From NCBI GenBank assembly GCA_964223495.1, contig CAXQGL010000060.1, positions 1 through 64,000 on the forward strand: a stretch of DNA of 64,000 bases, in the 5' to 3' direction. How positions within the stretch are numbered: position 1 is the first letter of the stretch; every line of letters starts with the position of its first letter. The position numbers and the translations under genes are program-made. A model generated the notes under the pieces. It had not been told where the DNA came from. It ran no database searches and worked only from the letters and a program-made list of their open reading frames with translations. Shown here one piece after another: positions 8,407 to 17,118 of the stretch. The DNA comes from UBA8752 sp964223495 (GTDB lineage: Bacteria > Bacteroidota > Bacteroidia > Flavobacteriales_D > Sanyastnellaceae).

Positions 8407-9483
8407 TCATTGAACGGGGGCAACGGAGCGCACGATGGCCTCCAACTCCCTCAGGTATTCTCTTTTCCCGAAATAAGGGGCGTAAACGTAGCCGTCCACC
8501 GTGACCAATTGCCCCCTCGATTCGTCCACCCAGGCCATCGAAGTCCATGGCCCCCCCATGAAGTCGCCCTCCATGCGCCACAAGCCCCGCATCGCGGCCG
8601 CGAAGTTCCCCCTGAACGAGACCTCCTCGTACATGGGCGCCAACCGGTATTCCGTCGTCATGTAACTGCCCTCCTTCCTACTGGAAATCCTGGCCTTGAA
8701 CAAGGAGTCCCGGCGCTGCAGCATGCCGTCCATGCTGAAATCCTTCGGGCCACGATAGGGGGTCCGATGCACCACAAGTCCCATCTGCACGTCGTGGTTC
8801 CGTCCCCCTTTCATGCGCGTGAGCGACCGTTCAATCCAGCAGTAACCGCCAGAGCTCGCCACCATCCGCGCGTCCTTGGGAAGGATCGCGGTCAGCCCGT
8901 GTTGATCGGCCAAGTCCTGCTCAAGTGTGCGGTTGCGATTCAATGCCAGCAGGTCGGCATACCGCTTGGCTTCCTCCCGCTCCATCATGTCCGCAAGCAT
9001 CCAGGCACCCTCGATACCGTTCAACGCCTCAACGGCTCCTTTGGCATCCTTGGCCCTCACCTCCGCATAAATCTGGCCTTTCGAATACCGGTTGCGGTAT
9101 ACCGTGAGCTTCGGTTCCTGTGTGTCGATCCGGTCGGCCACATCGAACACCACCAGGTTGCGGTGGGGTTTCCAGAATCGGTCGAATTCCCTCGGGTCCA
9201 AACGGATGACATCAAATCGGGGCTCGTACTGGGGCAACACCCGCACAGGGTGACCGAAAACACTGTCCACCGCAGTTCCGACACCATCGTTCCACAGCGC
9301 CTGTGAAGCCACCATGACCACTTCTCCGCTGGGTCCAACCTTGCCCGGGAGAAGCGCATAGCGCTCCGCTTTCGTGGCGGGTTCGTCCTGCCCACCACAC
9401 CCCATCAGAACAACCGAGAAACAAAGCAGGATGCCCCACAACCGCAGGTTCCGTGCCTGTAAGGAAGACGCCATATTCTTCAT
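8407..9483 (-). CDS. DUF4837 family lipoprotein
   Basis: About 358 aa from ATG 9483. The leader ends in a lipobox (VVLMGC), predicting a lipoprotein. The body matches the DUF4837 family as I know it from Bacteroidota: an N-terminal GPSGEVVMVA(S) segment, a central region with IYAEVRAKD, and a C-terminal half with a WRMEGDFMGGPW-type motif followed by a hydrolysable-looking basic stretch. No catalytic site is evident. It sits between the LysM transglycosylase gene (39 nt upstream) and slyD-like gene, an arrangement suggesting a cell-envelope role. Alternative starts at 9507 and 9474. Confidence 0.75.
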   Translation of the reverse strand: MKNMASSLQARNLRLWGILLCFSVVLMGCGGQDEPATKAERYALLPGKVGPSGEVVMVASQALWNDGVGTAVDSVFGHPVRVLPQYEPRFDVIRLDPREFDRFWKPHRNLVVFDVADRIDTQEPKLTVYRNRYSKGQIYAEVRAKDAKGAVEALNGIEGAWMLADMMEREEAKRYADLLALNRNRTLEQDLADQHGLTAILPKDARMVASSGGYCWIERSLTRMKGGRNHDVQMGLVVHRTPYRGPKDFSMDGMLQRRDSLFKARISSRKEGSYMTTEYRLAPMYEEVSFRGNFAAAMRGLWRMEGDFMGGPWTSMAWVDESRGQLVTVDGYVYAPYFGKREYLRELEAIVRSVAPVQ

Positions 9484-9522
9484 GCGGGTGTGATGACCAA
9501 ACAACATGCCGGATTGTGCGTG

Positions 9523-10812
9523 TCAGCGCGGATCAGCGTGGATATAGAGTTTCTGCCCCACCCGGATCATGTCGCCACGCAATCCATTCCACGTCTTCAA
9601 ATCCCGAATACTCACCCTGTGCTTCCGGGCAATGGTACCGAGCACATCTCCTGACTTGACGCGGTACACGATGACCTCCGGCTCGAAAGTGACCTCCGGA
9701 ACACGCTTTACTTCCCTTTCGAGGATGGCCGGCAACGAATCGAGGAACAAGCCTACCCGTTGAGCGGGCATTACCACGGGCCAACCCCCGTCGACTGCAC
9801 CGGGCACGACATTTTTTCTGTATTGCGGGTTCAATTGTGCCACCTCCTCCACAGGACGGTCCAGTGCCCGGGAAATCTGGTCGAAATGGACATTGCTTCT
9901 CACCATCACTGAATCCAAAGTAAACCTGGGCACCAAGGGTTCGCTGGGCACCAATCCCGCCTCCACGGGGTATTCGAAAAGGTAAACCAGTGCAATGAGC
10001 GAGGGGACGTATTTCGCCGTCTCCCTGGGCAGGAAGCGCCGAACCTTCCAAAAGTCCCTTGACCCCGATCTGCGAATCGCCTTGTTCACATTGCCCGGAC
10101 CCGCATTGTAGGCGGCAAGGGCCAAGTGCCAGTCGCCATCGTACATGGTGTTCAAACGCTTCAAAAACCGGCATGCCGCATCCGTCGAAGCGTCCGGGTC
10201 ACGGCGCTCGTCCACCCAGCTGTTGATTTCGAGGCCCTGCTTCCTCCCTGTGGCATACATGAACTGCCACAGCCCTGTAGCACCGGCACCACTGCGGGCC
10301 AACGGATTGAGCCCGCTCTCCAGAACAGGGAGGTACTTCAATTCCATAGGCAGGTCATGACGGTCCAATGCCGCCTCGAACAACGGGAAATAATGATCGG
10401 CCCTCCCCATCATGCGACCGAGGAAAATGGGCCTGTTGCCCATCATGAACGCAATGCGGTCCAGCACCGCCCCGTGGGGGGTGAGGTCCAATGGAGTCCG
10501 GTTGTCGAGATCAAGCAGCGCCTGGACCACCGATGCCGTGTCCAATTGCCGGGAAAGCGCCTTGCTCGGGGTGCCGCCATACCAGACCCCACTGTCCGTA
10601 CTGAGGCAATGCATATCCGAACACCAGGCGAGCCAAAGGGAGTCCGCACGATCGGCCAACGCCTGTGCCGCTACGATGGAATCCGACTGGGTTGAATCCG
10701 GCGTTGATGTCAGCCGCGGGGCCGCGCGGACACAGGCCACGGAACAACAACACAGAGCAATCAACAATGCCCTCTTCCCCGACCTGTGGTGGTCAGGACT
10801 TCCCTGCGTCAT
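9523..10812 (-). CDS. MltD-like lytic transglycosylase with LysM domain
   Basis: About 429 aa. A lytic transglycosylase cleaves the MurNAc-GlcNAc bond of peptidoglycan to form 1,6-anhydro ends. The signal peptide (KRALLIALCCCSVAC) may be a lipoprotein leader. The SLT domain holds the catalytic glutamate in PVLESGLNP, then GATGLWQFM and ALAAYNAGPGNV, all diagnostic. The C-terminus has one LysM repeat (VYRVKSGDVLGTIARKHRVS..) that binds glycan. The frame is open to 10929, but the ATG at 10812 gives a normal leader and overlaps tatA by 20 nt. In the envelope block with DUF4837. Confidence 0.9.
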   Translation of the reverse strand: MTQGSPDHHRSGKRALLIALCCCSVACVRAAPRLTSTPDSTQSDSIVAAQALADRADSLWLAWCSDMHCLSTDSGVWYGGTPSKALSRQLDTASVVQALLDLDNRTPLDLTPHGAVLDRIAFMMGNRPIFLGRMMGRADHYFPLFEAALDRHDLPMELKYLPVLESGLNPLARSGAGATGLWQFMYATGRKQGLEINSWVDERRDPDASTDAACRFLKRLNTMYDGDWHLALAAYNAGPGNVNKAIRRSGSRDFWKVRRFLPRETAKYVPSLIALVYLFEYPVEAGLVPSEPLVPRFTLDSVMVRSNVHFDQISRALDRPVEEVAQLNPQYRKNVVPGAVDGGWPVVMPAQRVGLFLDSLPAILEREVKRVPEVTFEPEVIVYRVKSGDVLGTIARKHRVSIRDLKTWNGLRGDMIRVGQKLYIHADPR

Positions 10813-10963
10813 CCTGCCCCTTGCCGTCGTCTTGGGTTGCGTCCTTGAATTCCTTGACGCCACGGCCAAGACCGCGCATGAGCTCTGGAATCTTCCTGCC
10901 TCCAAAGAGCAGGAGAACAACGAGGACAATCAGAATGACTTGTGTAGGTCCTATGGTACCCAT
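10793..10963 (-). CDS. tatA: Twin-arginine translocase subunit TatA
   Basis: A 56-aa protein, readable by direct translation. It starts MGTIGPTQVILIVLVVLLLF (one membrane helix), followed by the hinge FGGRKIPELMRGLG and an amphipathic helix (RGVKEFKDATQDD) with an acidic tail. The FGGRKIPEL.RGLG pattern is diagnostic of TatA/E. TatA forms the pore of the Tat system exporting folded proteins; tatC is not in the window. The exported superoxide dismutase at 4.6 kb has a Tat-like leader. Its 3' end overlaps the transglycosylase start by 20 nt; panC lies 82 nt upstream. Confidence 0.92.
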   Translation of the reverse strand: MGTIGPTQVILIVLVVLLLFGGRKIPELMRGLGRGVKEFKDATQDDGKGQDDAGKS

Positions 10964-11045
10964 CCTGTGGATTTTGGGGGCAAGTTCGGCGAAATCCGCC
11001 CATGTAGCACACCCCGTGTACCCAACTCTCCTCCCAACAAGTGTG

Positions 11046-11948
11046 TCAATTCACACAGACAACATTGTCAATGAGGCGAACACCTCCCAGCCAGGCCGCG
11101 ACAAACACCCGCATCGCACCCGGGTCCCAAGGGCCTTTTTCCAAGGTCAGACCGTGACGCACCTGCAGATATTCGACGTCGAATCCTTGTTGCTCCAGGC
11201 GCTTGATGGCCTCTGCACAGGCTTCCCGCGGCGATCCGTGGCCCGCCACTTTGTCCAACTCGGCATACAGAACTGGGGCCATGGCGCGATCCGCAACGGA
11301 AAGCCGCAAATTCCGGGAACTCATGGCCAACCCATCCGATTCACGAACCGTAGGCACGGGCACGACCTCCAGGCCATTGAATTCCCGTCGAACGAGGTGC
11401 CGGATCACCGCCAGTTGCTGCCAATCCTTCTCACCGAAAAACACGACCGTCGGTTTCACTTTCAGAAAAAGGTCCCGGACAATGGAAACAACCCCATCGA
11501 AATGGCCCGGTCGCCTGGCCCCCTCTAGTTGACTCGTCAAAGCGCCGAAATCCACGGTGCACGGAGCCTCGGGAATGCCGGATGGGTACATCTCATCCAC
11601 TGTGGGAAACACGACCGAGTCCGCGCCCGATTTCGCCAACAGGGCAACATCATCCTCAGGCGTTGAGGGGTATTGCTCGAAATCCGAAGGCTCATTGAAT
11701 TGGGTAGGGTTGATGAAGATGCTCACCACGACCTCCACATCACCATCAACGCCTGCATCCGCCCGATTCCTCGCTGTTCTCACCAAAGCAGCATGGCCAT
11801 CGTGAAGCGCGCCCATGGTAGGAACGAAGAAGACTTTGGCGGCCGGCCGTGTGCGCCGAACGATCTCCCATTCATGGAAAGAGCCGAAGCGCTTGATACT
11901 CAAACTTTGGACATCAATCGACAAGACTTTGGGACATTGGAGAGGCAC
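11046..11948 (-). CDS. panC: Pantothenate synthetase
   Basis: 300 aa. PanC ligates pantoate and beta-alanine with ATP to pantothenate, for CoA synthesis. Diagnostic segments: VPTMGALHDGH (HIGH-like adenylation motif), SIFINPTQFNEPSDFEQYP, FGEKDWQQLAVIR (KDxQQ) and VRESDGLAMSSRN (KMSKS-like). No other pan gene is present. It is divergent from the glycogen-synthase-like gene with a 142-nt spacer, an arrangement I know from other Bacteroidota. Translation could also begin a few codons downstream. Confidence 0.96.
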   Translation of the reverse strand: MPLQCPKVLSIDVQSLSIKRFGSFHEWEIVRRTRPAAKVFFVPTMGALHDGHAALVRTARNRADAGVDGDVEVVVSIFINPTQFNEPSDFEQYPSTPEDDVALLAKSGADSVVFPTVDEMYPSGIPEAPCTVDFGALTSQLEGARRPGHFDGVVSIVRDLFLKVKPTVVFFGEKDWQQLAVIRHLVRREFNGLEVVPVPTVRESDGLAMSSRNLRLSVADRAMAPVLYAELDKVAGHGSPREACAEAIKRLEQQGFDVEYLQVRHGLTLEKGPWDPGAMRVFVAAWLGGVRLIDNVVCVN

Positions 11949-12021
11949 ATCACAGGTTCAAAAAGACCGTTAATGAGTGCCAACGGATATCAATTCAAGC
12001 CCCTGAAAGTAGCGGTATTCC

Positions 12022-12052
12022 TTGAATTTCCGCCTTTTTCGGCGTATATTTG
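12022..12052 (+). promoter_or_regulatory. Promoter for the glycogen-synthase-like gene
   Basis: TTG (12022-12024), 20 nt, then TATATTTG (12045-12052), an exact match to the Bacteroidota -7 consensus TAnnTTTG with proper spacing. It lies 38 nt before the ATG in the panC/glycogen-synthase divergent spacer. Confidence 0.6.
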
Positions 12053-12090
12053 GTTGTAGCCTGTCATAGTTATTCCGGAAAGAAAGATTC

Positions 12091-12921
12091 ATGAGCAAGA
12101 CCCGCATTCTCTACGTCAGTCAAGCAATTCAACCCTTTCTCCCGGAAAGCCCCATCAGCAAGGCAAGCCGAGTCATCCCACAAGGCATCCACGAGCGCGG
12201 TCGTGAAATCCGTGTCTTCATGCCGCGTTTCGGCGTGATCAATGAGCGCCGGCACCAACTTCATGAAGTGATCCGTTTGAGTGGGATGAACCTCAACATC
12301 AACGACACGGACCATCCGCTGATCATCAAGGTCGCCTCCATCCCCACCGCACGGATGCAGGTGTATTTCATCGACAACGAACATTTCTTCAAGAAGAAGG
12401 TGACCTGGTTCGATGCCAAGGAAAAATTGGTGCCCGACAACGACGAACGCGCGATTTTCTTCGCCCGCGGTGTGTTGGAAACAGTGCGCAAATTGAGCTG
12501 GGCGCCGGACATCATCCACTGTCACGGTTGGATGTCATCACTGGTCCCCCTTTACGCGAAGGAGATGTTCAGTGGAGATGCCCATTTCGAGAACACCAAA
12601 GTGGTCACGAGCATATATGACGAAGGATTCGACGGCACGTTGAACGGCAGTCTTCATGAGAAAATCGCTTTTGACGGCATCGATGGTGGCCGACTGACAG
12701 AAATCCAGCTCCCCACTTTCGACGCATTGAACAAGCTCGCGATGGAACATTCCGACGCTGTGGTTGCAGGTTCGGAAGTGCTCACCGAAGAGACGCAGGC
12801 CGCATTCAGCAGCCTTGAAAAACCCACCATGTCTTACATGGACGCAGATCTGAGTGCCGCTGAAATGGCCACTTTCTATGACTCCATCCTCGAGGGAAAG
12901 GGGATGGCCGTTGAGGAATAA
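12091..12921 (+). CDS. Glycogen/starch synthase N-terminal-domain-only protein
   Basis: 276 aa. It matches only the N-terminal Rossmann domain of GT5 glycogen synthases: ILYVSQAIQPFLPESP at the start, VFMPRFGVINERRHQLHEV, DNERAIFFARGVLE and PDIIHCHGWMSSLVPLY. The C-terminal half of the GT-B fold is absent, and the KxGGL sugar-nucleotide motif expected near residue 25 is replaced by SKASRVIPQG. Without these it is unlikely to make glycogen. A protein of this shape beside panC is something I recall from other Bacteroidota. It precedes the DUF4270 lipoprotein and glmS on the same strand. Confidence 0.8.
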   Translation: MSKTRILYVSQAIQPFLPESPISKASRVIPQGIHERGREIRVFMPRFGVINERRHQLHEVIRLSGMNLNINDTDHPLIIKVASIPTARMQVYFIDNEHFFKKKVTWFDAKEKLVPDNDERAIFFARGVLETVRKLSWAPDIIHCHGWMSSLVPLYAKEMFSGDAHFENTKVVTSIYDEGFDGTLNGSLHEKIAFDGIDGGRLTEIQLPTFDALNKLAMEHSDAVVAGSEVLTEETQAAFSSLEKPTMSYMDADLSAAEMATFYDSILEGKGMAVEE

Positions 12922-12926
12922 GCACC

Positions 12927-12943
12927 GATACGTACACCGTATC
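12927..12943 (+). terminator. Possible weak hairpin terminator
   Basis: GATACG (TACAC) CGTATC, a perfect 6-bp stem starting 5 nt after the stop codon of the glycogen-synthase-like gene. It is followed by CCTCTTGG rather than a U-tract, so it may act only weakly or simply protect the 3' end. Confidence 0.3.
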
Positions 12944-13033
12944 CCTCTTGGACCGACCCTGACGGGGAGGACGGTTCTTGGCGGCCTTCGCATACCCGAT
13001 TTCTGAACGACCTTGCATGCTCGAAAGTCCACC

Positions 13034-14317
13034 ATGAGCACTCGCCAAACCGGTTTCATACTGTTCATCCTTTCGTTCGGCGTCCTGCTCTTGGGCGCAG
13101 GGTGCCGCAAACCGGACAGCAACATCGGCCTCGCGCTTCAACCTGCCGAGGAGCTCCTTGCCCTCCGAACGGATACGGTTTCATTCAGCATCGCCATGGT
13201 TCCCGTGGACTCATTGCGGTCCGATGAGAGAAGTCGCCTGCTGCTCGGCAGCACCATCAATGAGGTCAGCGGGCTTACCGAAGCGTGGTTCTCCACCGAG
13301 CTCAGATTGTCCCAAACCTCCTTCGACTTTGGGGAGGGCGCCATTTGCGACAGTGTCGTCTTCACCCTCAAGCACAACGGCCCTTCTTACGGCCGGAACT
13401 TCAGTCAGAAGCTGCGCGTGGAACAACTGATCGACACCCTTTCCATCGACAGCAGTTACTACGCGAACGACAGGCAGATGACCACGGGCATCAACCTGGT
13501 GGACCCCCTGAGGCAGCCCGTCCAGATGCACCCTGTCGAGCCGCTGTATGTTGGAGACGATACACTATCCGCCCAGGTGCGCATCATGCTGGATCCCGCA
13601 TTCGGACAGTCCATCCTGGATGCGGACACCACGGTTTTCTCCAGCAATGCAGAGTGGCGCAAGTGGTTCCGGGGGCTGAGCGTCCGTTCCGAGTATTCAG
13701 AGGGCGGCATTGTCAGCCTTGAACCGAACGTGGGCGTCTCCTACCTCAGAATCCACTTCCACAATACAACGGACACGACCAGCTATGACCTGGTCATCAA
13801 CAGCAATGCCGCCAGGGTCGGACACTTCAGGCATGAATGGCCCGACCCCTATTCCCACCTGAACGACAGTCTGCCTGTTGTCGGCACGGATCGGGCGGTT
13901 CTCATGGGTGCAGGAGGTTCATATCTCCGGTTGAACCTCCACGGACTTGACTCGCTGGACGCGCCTGAAGGGGCCGTGATCAACCGGGCTGAAATCGAAT
14001 TGCCGGTGGATTTGACCCCCTCCAAATTCCAACGCCCCACTTTCCTGACCGCATTCCTGAAAAGCGAGTCCGGGGGAATCGAATTGGCACCAGAAGCGAC
14101 ATCTCCCGGCGTCGCGTACGACGGCAACTTCAATGCCGACCGCGGCGCTTTCATTTTGAATCTGCCCATCTATGCCCAACGCCGGTTGAACGGTGAGGAT
14201 GTCCGCCCTTATGTCTTCCTCTACTCCGAGCTCTCCTCCGTGGCCCTCGAGCAACTCGTGGTGAACACCCCTGAGTCCGAACTGCCCGCCACCATGGTGG
14301 TCACGTGGTCTCAATAG
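13034..14317 (+). CDS. DUF4270 family lipoprotein
   Basis: About 427 aa. The leader GFILFILSFGVLLLGAGC ends in a lipobox, predicting a lipoprotein. The body matches DUF4270: an early TDTVSFSIAMVPVDSLRSDE segment, LLLGSTINEVSGLTEAWFSTEL, then a C-terminal half rich in beta structure with LRLNL...DAPEGAVINRAEIELPV. DUF4270 lipoproteins are common in Bacteroidota and lack a known function. I chose ATG 13034; 13013 is in frame. The next gene, glmS, starts 38 nt after the stop. Confidence 0.85.
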   Translation: MSTRQTGFILFILSFGVLLLGAGCRKPDSNIGLALQPAEELLALRTDTVSFSIAMVPVDSLRSDERSRLLLGSTINEVSGLTEAWFSTELRLSQTSFDFGEGAICDSVVFTLKHNGPSYGRNFSQKLRVEQLIDTLSIDSSYYANDRQMTTGINLVDPLRQPVQMHPVEPLYVGDDTLSAQVRIMLDPAFGQSILDADTTVFSSNAEWRKWFRGLSVRSEYSEGGIVSLEPNVGVSYLRIHFHNTTDTTSYDLVINSNAARVGHFRHEWPDPYSHLNDSLPVVGTDRAVLMGAGGSYLRLNLHGLDSLDAPEGAVINRAEIELPVDLTPSKFQRPTFLTAFLKSESGGIELAPEATSPGVAYDGNFNADRGAFILNLPIYAQRRLNGEDVRPYVFLYSELSSVALEQLVVNTPESELPATMVVTWSQ

Positions 14318-14343
14318 GCGACGGAGCGCCCCTCCACAGGCCG

Positions 14344-14351
14344 TATCTTTG
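14344..14351 (+). promoter_or_regulatory. -7 element just before glmS
   Basis: TATCTTTG, an exact TAnnTTTG match, ending 4 nt before the glmS ATG. No TTG is seen about 20 nt upstream. If functional, transcription would start at or beside the ATG, giving a leaderless or nearly leaderless message; it may also be chance. Confidence 0.4.
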
Positions 14352-14355
14352 AGGT

Positions 14356-16203
14356 ATGTGCGGGATTGTCGGCTATCTGGGGGAACAAGACGCATTTCCC
14401 CTGCTCATCAAAGGGCTCAAGCGATTGGAATACCGGGGGTACGACAGTGCGGGCATTGCCGTACTTGGCGATGATGGCACCCTCGAGCACTACAGGCGCA
14501 AAGGCAAGGTCGATGACCTGCTCACGCACATGGAGGGCACACAGCCTTCGGGCAGGATTGGCATAGGCCATACCCGGTGGGCCACACATGGACCGCCGAA
14601 TGATGTCAATGCACACCCTCATTTGAGTGGAGACGGCCAATTGGCACTCATCCACAACGGCATCATAGAGAATTACCATTCGCTCAAGGAGACCCTTGAG
14701 GCACGTGGTCACAGCTTCTACAGCGATACGGATACCGAGGTGCTGGTCCACCTCATCGAGGAGATCATGAAAAGCAGCGAGGACCTCGATCTCTTCGAAG
14801 CCACGCGCATTGCACTGAACGAAGTGGTCGGTGCGTATGCCATTGCCGTCATTGACAAGGCGCGGCCGCAGGAATTGGTACTCGCGAGAAAGTCGAGCCC
14901 CTTGGTCATCGGCATCGGCGATGGTGAGTTCTTCATTGCATCGGATGCAACGCCCATTGTAGAGTACACGAAAAACGTGGTCTACCTCGAGGACAATGAG
15001 GTTGCAAGGGTCTCCCTGTCGAGTGGATTGAAAATCCGGACCATCAAGAACCACAAGGTCACCCCGGTCATCACGGAACTGGAGATGGCCATGGAGTCCA
15101 TCGAAAAGGGAGGATATGAGCATTTCATGCTCAAGGAAATCCATGAGCAACCGCGCTCGATCGCAGATTGCCTTCGTGGCAGGCTGCGGCTGGGACATGG
15201 GTCCATCCGGATGGCGGGCATCGACGACCATGAAGAAATGTGGACCAACGCCCAGCGGCTCATCATTGTCGCTTGCGGCACCAGCTGGCATGCCGGTCTG
15301 ATTGCGGAATACATGTTGGAGGACTTCGCACGGATTCCTGTGGAAGTCGAATACGCCAGTGAATTCCGATATCGCAACCCCGTAATCGGTCCTGGCGACA
15401 TCCTCATCGCCATCAGTCAATCCGGTGAAACCGCCGACACTTTGGCCGCCATCCGAATGGCCAAGGAAAAGGGAGCTCATGTATTCGGCATCTGCAATGT
15501 GGTCGGATCGAGCATCTCCCGGGAATCCCACAGCGGCGCCTACACCCATGCCGGTCCCGAAATCGGCGTGGCTTCCACCAAGGCCTTCACCGCACAGCTC
15601 GCCGTCCTCTCACTTGTGGCCATTCGCGTAGGCCGCCTGCGGGGCGTCATGGACGAACAGCGATTCAACCGACTTCTTGTGGACCTCAACGGCATCCCCG
15701 AAAAGGTGGAGGCCATCATGAAGATGGAAAGCGAGATTGAGGCCGTGGCCGAGTCCTTCATGAAAGCACCCAACGCGCTGTTCCTCGGACGTGGATACAA
15801 TTTCCCCGTAGCACTGGAGGGGGCATTGAAGCTCAAGGAGATCAGCTACATACATGCCGAGGGATACCCTGCAGCCGAGATGAAGCACGGCCCCATCGCC
15901 TTGATAGACGAGAACATGCCGGTCTTCTTCGTCGCAACGAAGGACGCACACTACGACAAGGTGATCTCCAACATACAGGAAGTCAAGGCCCGGGGTGGGC
16001 GGGTCATTGCCATCGTCACCGCTGGAGACACTGAAGCCGCAGGGCTCGCGGAAAAGGTCATTGAGGTGAACAGCACCGATGACGCCTTCGTTCCCATGCT
16101 CAGCTCCATCCCATTCCAACTGCTCAGCTATCACATCGCCGTGAAACTGGGCCGCAACGTTGACCAGCCGCGCAATCTCGCCAAAAGTGTCACTGTGGAG
16201 TAA
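14356..16203 (+). CDS. glmS: Glutamine--fructose-6-phosphate aminotransferase
   Basis: 615 aa, full length for GlmS, which makes glucosamine-6-phosphate from fructose-6-phosphate and glutamine and commits carbon to peptidoglycan and LPS. The N-terminus MCGIVGYLGE exposes the catalytic cysteine of the class II amidotransferase domain after Met removal. GHTRWATHG and HNGIIENY follow. The C-terminal half has two SIS domains (IACGTSWHAG, ISQSGETADT, GRGYNFPVALEGALKLKEISYIHAEGYPAAEMKHGP) and the closing AKSVTVE. In E. coli and Bacillus GlmS is RNA-regulated; I see no glmS ribozyme in the 38-nt spacer here. Confidence 0.97.
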   Translation: MCGIVGYLGEQDAFPLLIKGLKRLEYRGYDSAGIAVLGDDGTLEHYRRKGKVDDLLTHMEGTQPSGRIGIGHTRWATHGPPNDVNAHPHLSGDGQLALIHNGIIENYHSLKETLEARGHSFYSDTDTEVLVHLIEEIMKSSEDLDLFEATRIALNEVVGAYAIAVIDKARPQELVLARKSSPLVIGIGDGEFFIASDATPIVEYTKNVVYLEDNEVARVSLSSGLKIRTIKNHKVTPVITELEMAMESIEKGGYEHFMLKEIHEQPRSIADCLRGRLRLGHGSIRMAGIDDHEEMWTNAQRLIIVACGTSWHAGLIAEYMLEDFARIPVEVEYASEFRYRNPVIGPGDILIAISQSGETADTLAAIRMAKEKGAHVFGICNVVGSSISRESHSGAYTHAGPEIGVASTKAFTAQLAVLSLVAIRVGRLRGVMDEQRFNRLLVDLNGIPEKVEAIMKMESEIEAVAESFMKAPNALFLGRGYNFPVALEGALKLKEISYIHAEGYPAAEMKHGPIALIDENMPVFFVATKDAHYDKVISNIQEVKARGGRVIAIVTAGDTEAAGLAEKVIEVNSTDDAFVPMLSSIPFQLLSYHIAVKLGRNVDQPRNLAKSVTVE

Positions 16204-16228
16204 CGTGCACTCCTCCGGCCATGAATTA

Positions 16229-16249
16229 CATTGAACCCATCATTCAATG
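16229..16249 (+). other. Hairpin before aldolase start
   Basis: CATTGAA (CCCATCA) TTCAATG, a perfect 7-bp stem with a 7-nt loop, 5 nt before the ATG at 16255. It overlaps the alternative TTG start at 16231. It could affect translation; function unproven. Confidence 0.3.
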
Positions 16250-16254
16250 CACAC

Positions 16255-17118
16255 ATGCGCGGGATTCTCGGTTATCTGATCACCCCTTTCACGCCTGAAG
16301 ACAGACCTGACCTTGGTGCTTTGTCCACCCTCGTGGACCACCTGATCGAACAAGGTGTTCATGGCATTGCCCCACTGGGCAGCACCGGCGAAAGCGCCTA
16401 CCTCTCCCGAACCGAGTGGTCCGAGGTTGCCAAACGCACGATTGAAGCAACCGCGGGACGGGTCCCCGTAATCGTAGGTGCTTCCGCCCTGACCACCAAG
16501 GACACCGTCGCCATGTGCAAGGAGGCTGAGTCACTCGGTGCGGATTCCGTCATGGTGCTGCCCATTTCCTATTGGAAGCTCACGGACCAAGAGGTGTTCG
16601 ATCATTACGCGACCATTTCAGATGCCATTTCCATTCCGATCATGGCATACAACAACCCGGCAACCGCAGGCATAGACATGTCGCCGGAACTGCTGTACAG
16701 AATGGTCAAGGACATCGAGCAGGTCACCATGGTCAAAGAAAGCAGTGGGGACATCCAACGCATGCACGAGCTGCATCTGCTGTCCGACGGCCGATTGCCC
16801 TACTTCAACGGTTGCAACCCCTTGGCGCTGGAAGCCTTTGCCGCCGGTGCATCAGGGTGGTGCACCGCCGCACCCAACCTGATCGGCGGTCCGGTTCTTG
16901 AACTCTGGAATGCCGTGGAGGCCAACGATTTCGACAAGGCTCGGCAATTGTTCCTCCAGCATTACGATTTCCTGTCCTTCATTCTGACCAAGGGGTTACC
17001 GGCCACCATCAAGGCAGGCCTGGATTTGATGGGGCTGCCCGGAGGTGCGCCACGTCTTCCCCTGAAGCCGTTGGGCGAACAGGACCACAACACCCTCAAA
17101 TCGCTTCTCCCAGCATGA
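16255..17118 (+). CDS. DapA/NAL-superfamily aldolase, substrate arginine missing
   Basis: 287 aa from ATG 16255 (the frame opens at a TTG, 16231). It has the class I aldolase TIM barrel of the dihydrodipicolinate synthase/N-acetylneuraminate lyase family: GSTGE (42-46), YNNP with Tyr132, and the Schiff-base lysine Lys161 in VKESSGD. In DapA the YNxP segment is followed by an arginine (E. coli Arg138) binding aspartate semialdehyde; here the segment reads YNNPATAG, with Thr there. It is therefore probably a pyruvate-type aldolase with another substrate. It overlaps the next lipoprotein gene by 4 nt (ATGA). A 7-bp hairpin (16229-16249) sits just before the ATG. Confidence 0.8.
   Translation: MRGILGYLITPFTPEDRPDLGALSTLVDHLIEQGVHGIAPLGSTGESAYLSRTEWSEVAKRTIEATAGRVPVIVGASALTTKDTVAMCKEAESLGADSVMVLPISYWKLTDQEVFDHYATISDAISIPIMAYNNPATAGIDMSPELLYRMVKDIEQVTMVKESSGDIQRMHELHLLSDGRLPYFNGCNPLALEAFAAGASGWCTAAPNLIGGPVLELWNAVEANDFDKARQLFLQHYDFLSFILTKGLPATIKAGLDLMGLPGGAPRLPLKPLGEQDHNTLKSLLPA

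Noticed and set aside
14311..15549. A 412-codon minus-strand frame
   Set aside because: It lies antisense to glmS, which is certain; codon content is shadow-like.
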